A DNA stretch of 64,000 nucleotides from Zobellia barbeyronii (GCF_018603515.1 NZ_JACATN010000002.1:124001-188000), one strand, 5' to 3'; numbered from the stretch's first letter, positions 33,122 to 42,570 are shown. The notes: generated from the sequence alone by a model not told the origin. Numbers and translations: made by a program.

Positions 33122-35515
33122 ATGAAATATTATTTATATGTTTTCGCAATCTTCTGTAGTTCAACTATTTGTGCTCAAGATTGCAATTCAATATTATTAG
33201 GAGAAATAGTAGATTTCCACGACAACAGTGCGTTGAGTGATGCTACTATTAGTATTACCGGTAAAAATGTCTCCACAGTATCCGATGAGAATGGAAAATT
33301 TAATTTCAAAAACCTCTGTAATGGAGTGTTGGAATTAGAAATTTCACATCCAGAATGTACTACCAAATTTGTAACTATCACCATAAATGGCGATACCTAT
33401 TCTGAAATTAGATTAGAACATCACTTAGAGGAGCTGAAAGAAGTAAAAGTGGTTGGCAATGTTCCTAAAAACACAAATTCTGGACAAGAAAATATTCTCT
33501 CCATGCAAGATTTGGAACGCAATAGCGGTAATAGCTTAGGTGATGCCTTAAAAAAGATTCCTGGAGTATCTACCTTAAATACTGGAGGTAACATTGTAAA
33601 ACCCATAATTCAAGGGTTAAACGGTAGCCGAATCTTAATCCTTAACAATAATGTTAGGATGCAAGACATGGAATGGGGAGAAGAACATGCACCCAATGTA
33701 GATGTAAACGCGAACCAAAACATTAGCGTTATTAAAGGTGCGGCGGCTATTGAATTTGGCGGTGATGCCATTGGCGGGGTTATTGTTTTAGAGCCTTTAC
33801 CGGTCGTAAGAACAGATTCTTTATTTGGCAAAACCCAACTGAATCTTTCCTCTAATGGGCGGGGTGGCAACATAACATCATCATTGACCAAGTCATATAA
33901 ATCCGGTCTATACATTAAGGCTCAAGGCTCATATAAAATACTTGGTGATTTAGAAGCTCCAGATTATCTTCTGTCTAATACAGGCATAAAAGAAAGTGGC
34001 CTATCTCTAAATTTTGGTAAGCGAGATTTTGTTCAGGGCTGGGAAGGCTATTATTCCTATTTTAATTCAGAAGTAGGAATATTAAGAGCCTCGCATATTG
34101 GAAATATAGATGATTTGATACTTTCTATTAACAGTCAAACACCTAGTATTATTAATGATTTCACGTATGACATCACCCAACCTAACCAAGAGGTAACTCA
34201 TCATTTAGCAAAACTAAGTTACTACAGAAGATTTGAAGGTTTTGGAAAATGGACGATTCAGTATGATTTTCAAAAAAACAGGAGATTTGAGTATGATATC
34301 CGTGTAGGAGATGATGTTGACAAGGCTTCTCTAGACCTTCAATTAACTACGCATTCTGTTCTATCGAACTTAACTTTTGATGCAAAACAAGGTTTACATA
34401 TAAAAGTTGGCGGTTTAGGTAGATTTCAATCCAATTTTGCAAATCCGGATACAGGGGTAAGAAGGTTAATTCCCGATTACGATAAGTATGATTTTGGATT
34501 TTTTGCAATTGGAAGTTATGAACTAAATACAGATTGGACAATAGATGCAGGAGCAAGATATGACTTTAGTAGAATTGATGCGAAGAAATTCTATAGAGAA
34601 TCTCGTTGGGAAGAACGCGGATACGATGTAGATTATGCCAATATAGTTCTGGAAGATTTAGGAACACAACTGCTTACAAATCCGGTTTTTGACTACCATA
34701 ATTTTTCTGGAACTGCAGGTTTTCACTATGAAATTAATGAAAATGACCATTTACGATTTAATTATGCCTTTTCACAAAGAGCTCCTAATCCATCAGAATT
34801 ATTTAGTGATGGCCTTCATCATTCGGCCGCACGCATAGAACTTGGAGACTTAAGAATAAAGAGCGAAACATCATCTAAGTTTTCAGCTTCTTTAGAGCGG
34901 AACACCGGCACATGGGGATATTCCTTAGCACCATACCTAAATAGTATTGATGATTTCATAGTTCTAGAACCAACAGGTGTAGAATTTACCATTAGAGGAG
35001 CTTTTCCTGTATGGGCTTATCGTCAGACAAATGCTGTTTTATTAGGAGTTGACACTTCAGTTTACAATAACTGGTCTTCTAATATTAGAACAGACCATAA
35101 GTTTGCTTGGGTAAAGGGAACAGATATTGAAACAGATGTTCCATTAATAAATATGCCTGCCGCAAATTTCACCAATAGCATTACCTATACAAATCCTAAG
35201 TGGAATAATTTTCTGGTAAATCTAGAAAGTCAGTATGTGTTTAAACAAACCAGATACCCTTCTAATATAGAGGTATTTTCGCCACAACTACAAGAAAACG
35301 TGGTTTTAGATATTAATACTCCTCCAGATGCTTATCACCTTTTATCCTTAAATACAGAGGCTTCTTTTACACTTAAAAACAAAAATGATTTAACTGTAGG
35401 CTTAAGTGCTACCAATCTATTGAATACTAATTATCGTGATTACTTAAATCGTCAACGATATTTTGTAGACGACATGGGTAGGAACGTAAGTCTACGCCTA
35501 ATTTTTAACTATTAA
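33122..35515 (+). CDS. TonB-dependent receptor, ZnuD-like
   Basis: A 797-residue outer-membrane receptor. Signal peptide to about residue 18 (STICAQ), a carboxypeptidase-regulatory-like domain (about 26-105), plug (about 120-225, KKIPGVSTLNTGG, IQGLNGSRILILNN, VIKGAAAIEFGGDAIGGVI) and barrel ending SLRLIFNY. The stretch APNPSELFSDGLHHSAARIE followed by GDLRIKSETS is like the surface region of ZnuD-type zinc/haem receptors. Together with the His/Cys protein upstream and the dyad operator this suggests metal uptake, which is inference. A small lipoprotein gene follows 17 bases later. Confidence 0.85.
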   Translation: MKYYLYVFAIFCSSTICAQDCNSILLGEIVDFHDNSALSDATISITGKNVSTVSDENGKFNFKNLCNGVLELEISHPECTTKFVTITINGDTYSEIRLEHHLEELKEVKVVGNVPKNTNSGQENILSMQDLERNSGNSLGDALKKIPGVSTLNTGGNIVKPIIQGLNGSRILILNNNVRMQDMEWGEEHAPNVDVNANQNISVIKGAAAIEFGGDAIGGVIVLEPLPVVRTDSLFGKTQLNLSSNGRGGNITSSLTKSYKSGLYIKAQGSYKILGDLEAPDYLLSNTGIKESGLSLNFGKRDFVQGWEGYYSYFNSEVGILRASHIGNIDDLILSINSQTPSIINDFTYDITQPNQEVTHHLAKLSYYRRFEGFGKWTIQYDFQKNRRFEYDIRVGDDVDKASLDLQLTTHSVLSNLTFDAKQGLHIKVGGLGRFQSNFANPDTGVRRLIPDYDKYDFGFFAIGSYELNTDWTIDAGARYDFSRIDAKKFYRESRWEERGYDVDYANIVLEDLGTQLLTNPVFDYHNFSGTAGFHYEINENDHLRFNYAFSQRAPNPSELFSDGLHHSAARIELGDLRIKSETSSKFSASLERNTGTWGYSLAPYLNSIDDFIVLEPTGVEFTIRGAFPVWAYRQTNAVLLGVDTSVYNNWSSNIRTDHKFAWVKGTDIETDVPLINMPAANFTNSITYTNPKWNNFLVNLESQYVFKQTRYPSNIEVFSPQLQENVVLDINTPPDAYHLLSLNTEASFTLKNKNDLTVGLSATNLLNTNYRDYLNRQRYFVDDMGRNVSLRLIFNY

Positions 35516-35532
35516 TATAATTTAACCTAAAA

Positions 35533-36099
35533 ATGACAACTATGAAAACAAACAAAATTTTGAAAACAATTTTAGCATTAAGCTTAATAGCATCAGTAGC
35601 AACATCATGTTCTAGTGACGACAACACACCTGAAGCTGTTGATGAAGAAGAGGTTATTACCACAATGAATATTAGCCTTTTAAGCGAAAACGGAGATACT
35701 GTTTCCCTTCAATCTCAAGATTTAGATGGTGATGGACCAAATTCACCCGTAATCACAGTCGAAAACCTAGCGGCAAACACAACATACACCGGTTCTATAG
35801 AATTATTGAACGAAACAGAAACTCCAGCAGAAGATATTACCGAAGAAGTAGCTGAGGAATCTGATGAGCACCAGTTTTTCTTTAACGTAAGTGGATCAAT
35901 AGCATCAACAACTTATGGCGATACTGATGGTGATGGAAACCCAATTGGCTTATCATTTACACTAGTTACAGGAGATGCTGGTGAAGGAACCATCCAAGTA
36001 ACTTTACGTCATGAACCTACAAAACCAAATGACGGTACTTTAGCTGATGCAGGTGGAGAAACTGACATTGCACAGACATTCACGGTAGTAGTGGAATAG
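35533..36099 (+). CDS. Surface-type lipoprotein partner of the TonB receptor
   Basis: A 188-residue lipoprotein. Signal peptide with lipobox VATSC (Cys about 26), then an acidic linker rich in Asp and Glu, and a beta-rich domain with repeated calcium-loop-like stretches (DLDGDGPNSP, DTDGDGNPIG). It belongs to a Bacteroidota family that commonly follows this type of TonB receptor, sometimes labelled type 1 periplasmic binding fold protein, though I see no proof of that fold. It is probably an outer-membrane accessory to the receptor. The second ATG at 35542 (MKTNKILKT) is an equally good start. Confidence 0.7.
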   Translation: MTTMKTNKILKTILALSLIASVATSCSSDDNTPEAVDEEEVITTMNISLLSENGDTVSLQSQDLDGDGPNSPVITVENLAANTTYTGSIELLNETETPAEDITEEVAEESDEHQFFFNVSGSIASTTYGDTDGDGNPIGLSFTLVTGDAGEGTIQVTLRHEPTKPNDGTLADAGGETDIAQTFTVVVE

Positions 36100-36121
36100 T
36101 CTATAAATTATAATGCAATTC

Positions 36122-36152
36122 AAAAGCCTTTAGTTTAAACTAAAGGCTTTTT
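36122..36152. terminator. Bidirectional terminator overlapping a gene end
   Basis: A perfect 30-bp palindrome (36122-36151), arms AAAAGCCTTTAGTTT, followed by T on both strands. It sits between convergent genes, and its right half encodes the last residues and stop codon of the sterol-desaturase-like gene (stop 36135-36137). Confidence 0.9.
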
Positions 36153-37043
36153 GTTTTTCTTTTTATATCGAAAACCATGAAAAAGCTGACCAAAAAAACC
36201 AGTAGGCATTTCATCATCACCTTCATACCCTAATGGAACCAAACCACTATCTTCTGGGATATAATCAGTTTTAAAGATATAATCCCACAAGCTTAGGCTA
36301 ATGCCATAGTTTACACCATTCTTCTTTCCTTCCGGAAGCTCGTACGCATGATGGTACAAATGCATGACCGGATTATTAAAAATGTACTTTAAAGGACCCC
36401 AAGTAAGTTTTATATTAGAATGATTAAGATGCCCTATTGCAATAGCGAAAAAATGAACAATATAAGCTTGCTCAGGTTCAAAACCTCCCAACACCATTAC
36501 TGCAAAAGTTTTAAGGGGCTTGTAAAATAAATTCTCCATCCAATGGTACCGCATATGGGCTGCAAAACCCATTTCTTTTACGCTATGGTGAACCTTATGA
36601 AACTCCCATAAAAAAGCATATCTATGGAGTAACATATGTGTAAACCATTGAACAAAATCTAGTAGCACAAAAAAGACTAATAATTGCAAAAATGGAGGCC
36701 ACTCTTGCAGGTTGATAAGAGTTAAAGTATCAGATGGTATTCCGATATCTAAAAACATTAACTCCAATAATTTATAAAATCCACTTATAGCAATTACAAA
36801 AAGAAAGAAATTGAAAAATATATAAAAAGCATCCAGCCAAAAATCCTTTCTAAATACCGCCTGATTTTTACGCCAAGGAAAAGAAATTTCAAGAATCCAA
36901 ACCAATACAGAAAGCACTATAATTCCCCAGAAATAATTGGTATACCAAGGCACGTCAAACAGGATAGATTTCCATGTCCAATTAAGAGTCCCCATTAGGG
37001 AATCTAGAAATGCATTAAAGTATTTTTCCATTGCTAAAGGCAT
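36135..37043 (-). CDS. Sterol desaturase / fatty acid hydroxylase family protein
   Basis: A 302-residue integral membrane di-iron oxygenase-type protein. Histidine clusters are in the expected order: HMLLH (about 140-144), HKVHH (about 153-157), and HLYHH near residue 241, with another His in GHLNHSN. There are four to five hydrophobic helices. The family hydroxylates or desaturates lipids using O2; the substrate here could be a carotenoid, sterol-like or acyl lipid. The C-terminus KKKNKKPLV is basic. The coding end lies inside the bidirectional terminator. It is followed upstream by the cytochrome/sulfite-oxidase pair with a 26-base gap, so these may be cotranscribed. Confidence 0.88.
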   Translation of the reverse strand: MPLAMEKYFNAFLDSLMGTLNWTWKSILFDVPWYTNYFWGIIVLSVLVWILEISFPWRKNQAVFRKDFWLDAFYIFFNFFLFVIAISGFYKLLELMFLDIGIPSDTLTLINLQEWPPFLQLLVFFVLLDFVQWFTHMLLHRYAFLWEFHKVHHSVKEMGFAAHMRYHWMENLFYKPLKTFAVMVLGGFEPEQAYIVHFFAIAIGHLNHSNIKLTWGPLKYIFNNPVMHLYHHAYELPEGKKNGVNYGISLSLWDYIFKTDYIPEDSGLVPLGYEGDDEMPTGFFGQLFHGFRYKKKNKKPLV

Positions 37044-37069
37044 TTATCATATCAGTCGAAAAAGGAAAC

Positions 37070-37558
37070 TTAATCTTTCAATTCATACCAATCAATATTA
37101 GAAAGAACCTCTCTTCTCCCCTTCTTTTGAGGTGGGTAATTCGTAACCAGATAATCTATGATAATATCTTCATTTTTTCCTAAGTCCCATAAATTTTGGG
37201 TTTCTTGCATCCATTTAATTGTTGATTTCCATCGCTCTTTGTTCATTCTGTTCTGAATGACAAGTTTGGCAGAATGGCAATTGGTGCAATTTTGAACGGT
37301 CTCCATCATTCCAGGAGCTTCAACAAAACCGGTACGCACGTGAATGCCGTTTTCTACTTTATCTAAACCCTCTTCTTCAACAGGCACAGCAACTATTTCT
37401 GAATTGGGCTCAGAACTCTTGAAAATAGATACATCAGGATTTTTTATCAAATACATTAGCGCAACGACGAAAACACCAATACTAGCGCAAGCGATCATAA
37501 GTACTTTATAGAAACTCCTAAAATCCTTTTTTAGTTTGTCATGATTTTGCTTTTTCAT
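37070..37558 (-). CDS. Monohaem cytochrome c subunit, SorB-like
   Basis: A 162-residue membrane-anchored c-type cytochrome. One N-terminal span (about 17-38) acts as uncleaved anchor or signal. The haem site is CTNCH (about 91-95). The distal Met is likely in the MNKERW or MQETQNLW region. It begins directly after the stop of the molybdenum oxidoreductase gene with no base between, so the two are translationally coupled. Role inferred: electron acceptor for the sulfite-oxidase-like subunit, as in SorAB, passing electrons to the respiratory chain. Confidence 0.82.
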   Translation of the reverse strand: MKKQNHDKLKKDFRSFYKVLMIACASIGVFVVALMYLIKNPDVSIFKSSEPNSEIVAVPVEEEGLDKVENGIHVRTGFVEAPGMMETVQNCTNCHSAKLVIQNRMNKERWKSTIKWMQETQNLWDLGKNEDIIIDYLVTNYPPQKKGRREVLSNIDWYELKD

Positions 37559-38779
37559 CTATGCGATTTTTACAGCTATTCTATGACAAGCATTATTTAA
37601 ATATCCTTTTGGATTCCAACCAGGAAGTAACATAGGTTGAGCAACACCATTAGAATCGGTGGCCTTTGCCCAAACTTCATAGTACCCTTCTTGCGGAAAA
37701 TCTACGTCTGCAGAAAAATGTTGCCATGCTAAACGGTTAGCAGGTTTATCTAGCATACATGTTTTCCAAGTAGCACCGAAATCTATGGAATACTCCATTT
37801 TAGCAACCTGCAACTCACCTGCCCATGCATGGCCTCTAATAGTCAATGTTTTTCCTTTAGAAATAGTGGCGCCAGATTTTGGGTAGGTAATCAATGATTT
37901 TACCGGCATAGATTCTATGATACACATATCCTCATCTGCTACTTTAGAACCAGGAGCAACCGGTTTACAAGGAACACGGTATGCGGTACCCGTCATTTTA
38001 GTACCGTCATGCACTATATTTCTAATACTTATTCTCTGCAACCATTTACCGGAAACCGAAGCTGGCCACCCCCCAGCAACCACACGAAGTGGATAACCGT
38101 GCGCCAAAGGAATATCTTCCCCATTCATTTTAAATGCCAATATAGTTTCATCTTGAAGTGCTTTTGCCATTGGCGCACCTCGCGAAATGGGCTCTTTTGC
38201 AGGGTCTCTACTTAAATGAATATCTGCAGCGTGATAACCAAAATATACCGCATCATCTTTTATACCAACATCTTCAAGCACATCACGAAGTCTAATACCC
38301 GTCCAACTAGCACAGTAAACAGCTCCTATTGTCCACTGGTTTCCTTTGGCTGGTGGATCAAACTCACTTCTGCCATTACCTCCGCATTCTAGCGTTAACT
38401 GATAAGTATGTTGTTTAAATTTTGATTTAAGCTCGTCTAAGGTGTAGGTTTTCTTTTCCTTGACAGATTCGCCGTCTATGGTAAGTGTCCAGTTATTTAC
38501 GTCTATTTCTTCCGGTATCAGTCCGTTATTACGAACAAAAATATACTTGTTAGGCGTGATTTTATCATCTAACAAATGGGCCTGAGCCTCCATATTCCAT
38601 GGCTTGTCGTTCAAAACAACCATTTCCTTGTCTTTATTGAATAATTTAAAAGGGTCCGGGTCTTGCAGCGCCAATGGAATATAATTCTCTGCCATTTTTG
38701 AGCCATACACAATATCAGCTCCAACAATACTTGCTAAGGATGCAAGTGCTGCTTTCCCTATGAACTTTCTTCTTTGCAT
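37559..38779 (-). CDS. Sulfite-oxidase-family molybdopterin enzyme (SorA-like)
   Basis: A 406-residue molybdopterin oxidoreductase. A Tat signal MQRRKFIGKAALASLAS is at the N-terminus (twin Arg at 3-4). The Moco-binding region includes LTLECGGNGRS with the molybdenum-ligating Cys, then GAVYCASWTGIRLRDVL. A C-terminal dimerisation domain of immunoglobulin-like type follows (about 290-400, ITYPKSGATISKG). The predicted reaction is sulfite to sulfate in the periplasm with a c-type cytochrome as acceptor, supported by the coupled cytochrome gene. Tat export fits cofactor loading in the cytosol. Confidence 0.88.
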   Translation of the reverse strand: MQRRKFIGKAALASLASIVGADIVYGSKMAENYIPLALQDPDPFKLFNKDKEMVVLNDKPWNMEAQAHLLDDKITPNKYIFVRNNGLIPEEIDVNNWTLTIDGESVKEKKTYTLDELKSKFKQHTYQLTLECGGNGRSEFDPPAKGNQWTIGAVYCASWTGIRLRDVLEDVGIKDDAVYFGYHAADIHLSRDPAKEPISRGAPMAKALQDETILAFKMNGEDIPLAHGYPLRVVAGGWPASVSGKWLQRISIRNIVHDGTKMTGTAYRVPCKPVAPGSKVADEDMCIIESMPVKSLITYPKSGATISKGKTLTIRGHAWAGELQVAKMEYSIDFGATWKTCMLDKPANRLAWQHFSADVDFPQEGYYEVWAKATDSNGVAQPMLLPGWNPKGYLNNACHRIAVKIA

Positions 38780-38952
38780 AAAATTTAGGTCTGGATTACA
38801 CTCAAAGTTATAGATATTTAGTATATCCCTCTGTGCTATGTCCTAAATTTAATTGTTTTTTAAGGATATTTAAAAACCTACAGAATTCATAGGCATATAT
38901 AGTGCTGCATAAAAACTAACCATACAGAGAATTTAATGTCGTAAAGAAAGAA

Positions 38953-39258
38953 TTAAGCACTAACCTCTATTGTTTCCGTTTCTTTAGATTTTTTGAAAAC
39001 ATAGGTATACAGCCACATGAGCGTAAAAGTGGGTATGACATCTAAACCAGGAATAATCTCTTCTAAGAAAGTAACGATACCTGCACCCTGTCCAATTTTC
39101 CCTTTGTACATACGGGTCATGAGCCAACCAGCTAGCGGCGCCCAAACAATATCAGAAAATTCACCTATAAACGGAATGGCAAACGAAAGCATGCCTATGC
39201 CATCAAAAAGCAAGCTTATGAGTAGTTTTTTATATTTTTCGTCTTTATCTTTTGACAT
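38953..39258 (-). CDS. Conserved small membrane protein
   Basis: A 101-residue protein not recognised by name. It has two hydrophobic stretches (about 14-30, and 60-88 interrupted by a charged pair), a GAGIVTFLEEIIPGLDVIPTFTLMWLYTYVF segment of which EEIIPGLDVIP is the most distinctive part, and a lysine-rich N-terminus. Probably inner membrane. It is a single gene between the sulfite oxidase and folE units. The function is unknown. Confidence 0.65.
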   Translation of the reverse strand: MSKDKDEKYKKLLISLLFDGIGMLSFAIPFIGEFSDIVWAPLAGWLMTRMYKGKIGQGAGIVTFLEEIIPGLDVIPTFTLMWLYTYVFKKSKETETIEVSA

Positions 39259-39272
39259 AATGGAAAGTGTTT

Positions 39273-39299
39273 ATTCTTATTACTAAAAGCAATAAGAAT
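39273..39299. promoter_or_regulatory. Dyad in the leader of the small membrane protein gene
   Basis: Perfect 9-bp arms ATTCTTATT / AATAAGAAT with a 9-base spacer, starting 14 bases before the start codon at 39258. It could be an operator or a leader hairpin masking the translation start. Confidence 0.35.
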
Positions 39300-39324
39300 G
39301 CCAAAAAATATTCCAAAGAAAACA

Positions 39325-39339
39325 CCCCTTTAGAAGGGG
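39325..39339 (-). terminator. Short terminator after folE
   Basis: Stem CCCCTT / AAGGGG with TAG loop; on the minus strand it is followed by TGTTTTC. Compact but GC-rich. Confidence 0.6.
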
Positions 39340-39356
39340 CATTATTTAAAAAGTTC

Positions 39357-39956
39357 TTAAGATAAATCTGAGCTTATTAATTTTAAAAACTCATTCCGAG
39401 TTTCAATTTTTTCGAATTGCCCTCTAAATCCGGATGTTGTGGTGACAGAATTCTGCTTTTGAACCCCACGCATCATCATACACATATGCGATGCTTCTAT
39501 TACTACCGCAACACCTTTAGGCTTTAAAGTACTATTAATACACTCCAGAATATCATGCGTAAGACGTTCTTGTACCTGCAAACGACGCGCAAAAACATCT
39601 ACCACACGTGGAATCTTACTTAAACCTACAATATGACCATTTGGAATGTATGCCACATGTGCTTTACCAAAGAAAGGCAACATATGATGTTCGCAAAGCG
39701 AATACAATTCTATATTCTTAATGATGACCATATCATCATAATCTTCTTTGAACATGGCGCTTTTAAGAATTTCTACAGCATCTTGTTGGTAGCCTTGCGT
39801 TAGAAAAAGCATAGCTTTGGCTGCTCTTTCAGGTGTTTTCACCAAACCCTCTCGAGTGACATCCTCTCCTATTCCATCTATAATTTTTGAAAAACGGTCT
39901 TTGACCTCCGTTGTGATTTCCATATTATATTCCTCAAAATTTTTATAAGGTACCAT
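39357..39956 (-). CDS. folE: GTP cyclohydrolase I
   Basis: A 199-residue FolE: GTP to 7,8-dihydroneopterin triphosphate, entry step to folate and to tetrahydrobiopterin-like pterins. Zinc ligands and catalytic residues are visible: [20 protein letters not shown] (about 86-105), [25 protein letters not shown] and MCMMMRGVQ. The start ATG at 39956 ([11 protein letters not shown]) fits the family; an internal ATG at 39923 has a better-placed GA-rich ribosome site and is possible. Directly upstream is a 36-bp inverted repeat also found before the pterin, peroxidase and DUF2237 genes at 53-57 kb, with the -7 element of this gene inside it. Confidence 0.96.
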   Translation of the reverse strand: MVPYKNFEEYNMEITTEVKDRFSKIIDGIGEDVTREGLVKTPERAAKAMLFLTQGYQQDAVEILKSAMFKEDYDDMVIIKNIELYSLCEHHMLPFFGKAHVAYIPNGHIVGLSKIPRVVDVFARRLQVQERLTHDILECINSTLKPKGVAVVIEASHMCMMMRGVQKQNSVTTTSGFRGQFEKIETRNEFLKLISSDLS

Positions 39957-39968
39957 AAAGGTTTCTTG

Positions 39969-40004
39969 TTTTGTTTATTGTATGTGCAAAAATAGTGAAC
40001 AAAA
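39969..40004. promoter_or_regulatory. 36-bp inverted repeat, folE copy
   Basis: TTTTGTTTA (39969-39977), 18 bases, TGAACAAAA (39996-40004): the left arm is identical to the copies at 55.6 and 57.1 kb, and the right arm matches TAAACAAAA at 8 of 9. On the minus strand a -7 element TATTTTTG (39994-39987) lies inside the spacer, so a bound protein would control folE directly. Confidence 0.6.
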
Positions 40005-40165
40005 GTATAGCTTTCTATACCAATCTGCCAATTTAATCTTTTTGTGTCAAAAACAGCTTCTCAACACATCTGTCTGTAAACATCAATTTTCATTACTTTT
40101 ACCATCCAAGAAAGTTTCGTATTAGTTTTTTCGATGAAATTCACACGGATTAAGAATCAAAATAT

Positions 40166-40858
40166 ATGATTAAGGCCAATAATATTAAAAAGTTTTACGG
40201 CGATTTAGAAGTTCTAAAAGGCGTAGGCCTTCATATTAAAAAAGGAGAAGTTATTTCTATTGTTGGTGCCTCAGGAGCAGGAAAAACGACTTTATTACAA
40301 ATCTTAGGTACTTTGGACGTTCAATCTAACCCGTCTGATAGCGCGCTTTTGATTAACGGTACCGAAGTAACCACACTGTCCGATAAAAATTTGGCGAAGT
40401 TTAGAAATGAACATATTGGTTTTATTTTTCAATTTCATCAGTTACTTCCAGAATTTACAGCACTTGAAAACGTCTGCATTCCTGCCTTTATAAAAAACAC
40501 ACCTAAAGCTCAGGCCGAAGCAAAAGCTAAGCAATTATTAGATTTTTTAGGGTTATCCGAACGATATAATCACAAGCCTAACGAACTCTCTGGTGGAGAA
40601 CAACAACGTGTAGCAGTGGCACGTGCATTAGTAAACGACCCTTCTATTATTTTTGCCGATGAGCCTAGCGGAAACCTAGATTCTGAAAGCGCCGATAATC
40701 TTCATAAACTCTTCTTTGAGCTGCGTGATGAATTTGGACAAACGTTTGTTATAGTTACTCATAATGAGCAGTTGGCAGACATGGCAGACAGGAAGCTGAC
40801 CATGGTAGACGGCTTAATCGTCAATAAACAAGTGGTTCTTGATACTCCGGAACTCTAA
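40166..40858 (+). CDS. ABC transporter ATP-binding protein, LolD/MacB type
   Basis: A 230-residue ABC ATPase. Walker [10 protein letters not shown] (about 33-41), Q-loop [18 protein letters not shown], signature [15 protein letters not shown] (about 137-151), Walker [14 protein letters not shown] (about 158-170) and H-loop VTHNEQLA. The sequence around the Q-loop and the N-terminus ([18 protein letters not shown]) places it with LolD/MacB-type lipoprotein or mechanotransmission exporters. No permease gene is adjacent, so the partner is encoded elsewhere. A DUF2400 gene follows 27 bases downstream. Confidence 0.9.
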   Translation: MIKANNIKKFYGDLEVLKGVGLHIKKGEVISIVGASGAGKTTLLQILGTLDVQSNPSDSALLINGTEVTTLSDKNLAKFRNEHIGFIFQFHQLLPEFTALENVCIPAFIKNTPKAQAEAKAKQLLDFLGLSERYNHKPNELSGGEQQRVAVARALVNDPSIIFADEPSGNLDSESADNLHKLFFELRDEFGQTFVIVTHNEQLADMADRKLTMVDGLIVNKQVVLDTPEL

Positions 40859-40885
40859 GCTAATTTTACTTAATTTTTACACGGA

Positions 40886-41650
40886 ATGAACCGCACCGAA
40901 CTGAAGCAATTTTTGGACGCCAAGGTATTAGAATATGAGCATCCAAAGTTCTTGGAGACGGACCCCATTCAAATTCCCCATAAATTCTCTCGCAAAGAAG
41001 ATATTGAAATAAGCGCATTTCTTACAGCAACCATTGCTTGGGGTAATCGTAAGAGCATTATTAACAATGCCAATAAACTTATGGATCTCATGGGCAATTC
41101 ACCTTACGATTACGTCCTAGAATATACAGAGGATAACAATGAAGAGCTATCTACATTTGTACACCGAACTTTTAATGGTGAGGATTTAGGCTACTTCATA
41201 AAAAGCCTTCAAAATATCTATATTAATCATGACGGACTGGAAGCTGTTTTTGCTAAGCACGCTACAGGACAAAACATGCAAACTGCTATTTCTGGCTTTA
41301 AGAAAATATTTTTTGAACTACCACATCCTTCACGAACCCAAAAACACGTAAGCGACCCTTTGAAGGGTTCTGCTGCGAAACGCATTAATATGTTTTTACG
41401 ATGGATGGTAAGGCCCAATACTACCTCTGTAGATTTTGGGATTTGGAAAACTATTACTCCCAGTCAACTATCATGTCCTTTAGATGTTCATTCTGGAAAT
41501 GTAGGCAGGAAATTGAAGCTACTTACCCGCAAACAAAATGATGCCAAAGCTCTTGCCGAACTGGATAAAAACTTACGAAAACTGGACCCGATAGACCCTG
41601 TAAAATATGACTTCGCCCTTTTTGGATTAGGTGTTTTTGAGAAATTTTAA
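40886..41650 (+). CDS. TIGR02757/DUF2400 family protein
   Basis: A 254-residue protein of the TIGR02757 family. Typical stretches are DPIQIPHKFSRKEDIEISAFLTATIAWGNRKSII (only the core ISAFLTATIAWGNRKSI is diagnostic, about 47-63), RINMFLRWMVRP (about 168-179), the DVHSGNVGRKLKLLTRKQND segment and a C-terminal LDPIDPVKYDFALFGLGVFEKF-type end. The pattern resembles HhH-GPD-type base-excision folds, so a DNA-related role is possible but unproved. Probably cotranscribed with the ABC ATPase. Confidence 0.85.
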   Translation: MNRTELKQFLDAKVLEYEHPKFLETDPIQIPHKFSRKEDIEISAFLTATIAWGNRKSIINNANKLMDLMGNSPYDYVLEYTEDNNEELSTFVHRTFNGEDLGYFIKSLQNIYINHDGLEAVFAKHATGQNMQTAISGFKKIFFELPHPSRTQKHVSDPLKGSAAKRINMFLRWMVRPNTTSVDFGIWKTITPSQLSCPLDVHSGNVGRKLKLLTRKQNDAKALAELDKNLRKLDPIDPVKYDFALFGLGVFEKF

Positions 41651-41694
41651 AATAATAACAAAAATACATAAGAACATTAAATACAATGTATTAC

Positions 41695-42570
41695 CTACAA
41701 ATACCTCTTTCTAAACTCTAAGGGTGTCATCTTCGCTTTTGTTTTGAATATTCGTGAAAAATAGGCATAATCCTCATAGCCCAGCAATTCAGAAACGTGA
41801 GATAAGGAGTTCCCAGAGTGTACTATAAGTCGTTTTGCTTCTAAGAGAATATGTTCCTGAATTAATTCCGTTGTGGTCTTTCCCAAAGTACTCTTCGTTA
41901 CCCGGTTTAAATGCTTTGTAGTAATGTTCAATTTGTCCGCATAAAAGTGAGCCTGCTTTTCTGTTTTATAAAATACTTCAATAGCCCGTTCCAAGTCAGA
42001 AAGTATCTTTAGATAAGTAGTTGAAAGTGAGTTTTCAGCTATATCATAAACAGTATAAATTCTACTTAAATCTATGTATATAAGATTAATGAGACTTGCT
42101 AATTTTTGTTTCTTATAAACGACATTAATATTATACTCTACATTAATTTCATCAAAACGACTAGCTATTTTTTGAAGTTCTACAGGTGATAGATTGAGGC
42201 TAGGCGGGTTCTTATATGAATAGTAAAATGGAAATTGATTAACCTTAACATCAGAAATACTCAACTCAAAGAAAGACTGTGTGTGAAAGAAAATATAACC
42301 TTCAGCAGGTGAATCAAAATTCCAACTATGAGTTTGCCCTGGTTTTAGAAAAAATAAACTCCCTTCTTTTATAGGGTATGAAGTAAAATCTATTTCGTGC
42401 GCACCACTCCCCTTTAGGAATAGGACACATAAGTAAAAATCGTGCTTATGAGACTTATGTACAATTGCTTCATTATTCTTTAAATGAGTGGCTAAATCAT
42501 TACTATAAAACTCAACCGTTGCATTTTCAGCCTCAAACTGTTCTATATGTAATATTGGCAAAACCTTCAT
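41695..42570 (-). CDS. AraC family transcriptional regulator
   Basis: A 291-residue regulator: an N-terminal cupin-type sensing domain (about 15-130, with KHDFYLCVLFLKGSGAHEIDF and FFLKPGQTHSW) and a C-terminal double helix-turn-helix (about 205-290). The first helix pair is around LNITTKHLNRVTKSTLGKTT and the second around LSHVSELLGYEDYAYFSRIFK, ending MTPLEFRKRYL. Effector unknown. It is divergent from the DUF983 gene, which is therefore a candidate target. Confidence 0.92.
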   Translation of the reverse strand: MKVLPILHIEQFEAENATVEFYSNDLATHLKNNEAIVHKSHKHDFYLCVLFLKGSGAHEIDFTSYPIKEGSLFFLKPGQTHSWNFDSPAEGYIFFHTQSFFELSISDVKVNQFPFYYSYKNPPSLNLSPVELQKIASRFDEINVEYNINVVYKKQKLASLINLIYIDLSRIYTVYDIAENSLSTTYLKILSDLERAIEVFYKTEKQAHFYADKLNITTKHLNRVTKSTLGKTTTELIQEHILLEAKRLIVHSGNSLSHVSELLGYEDYAYFSRIFKTKAKMTPLEFRKRYL

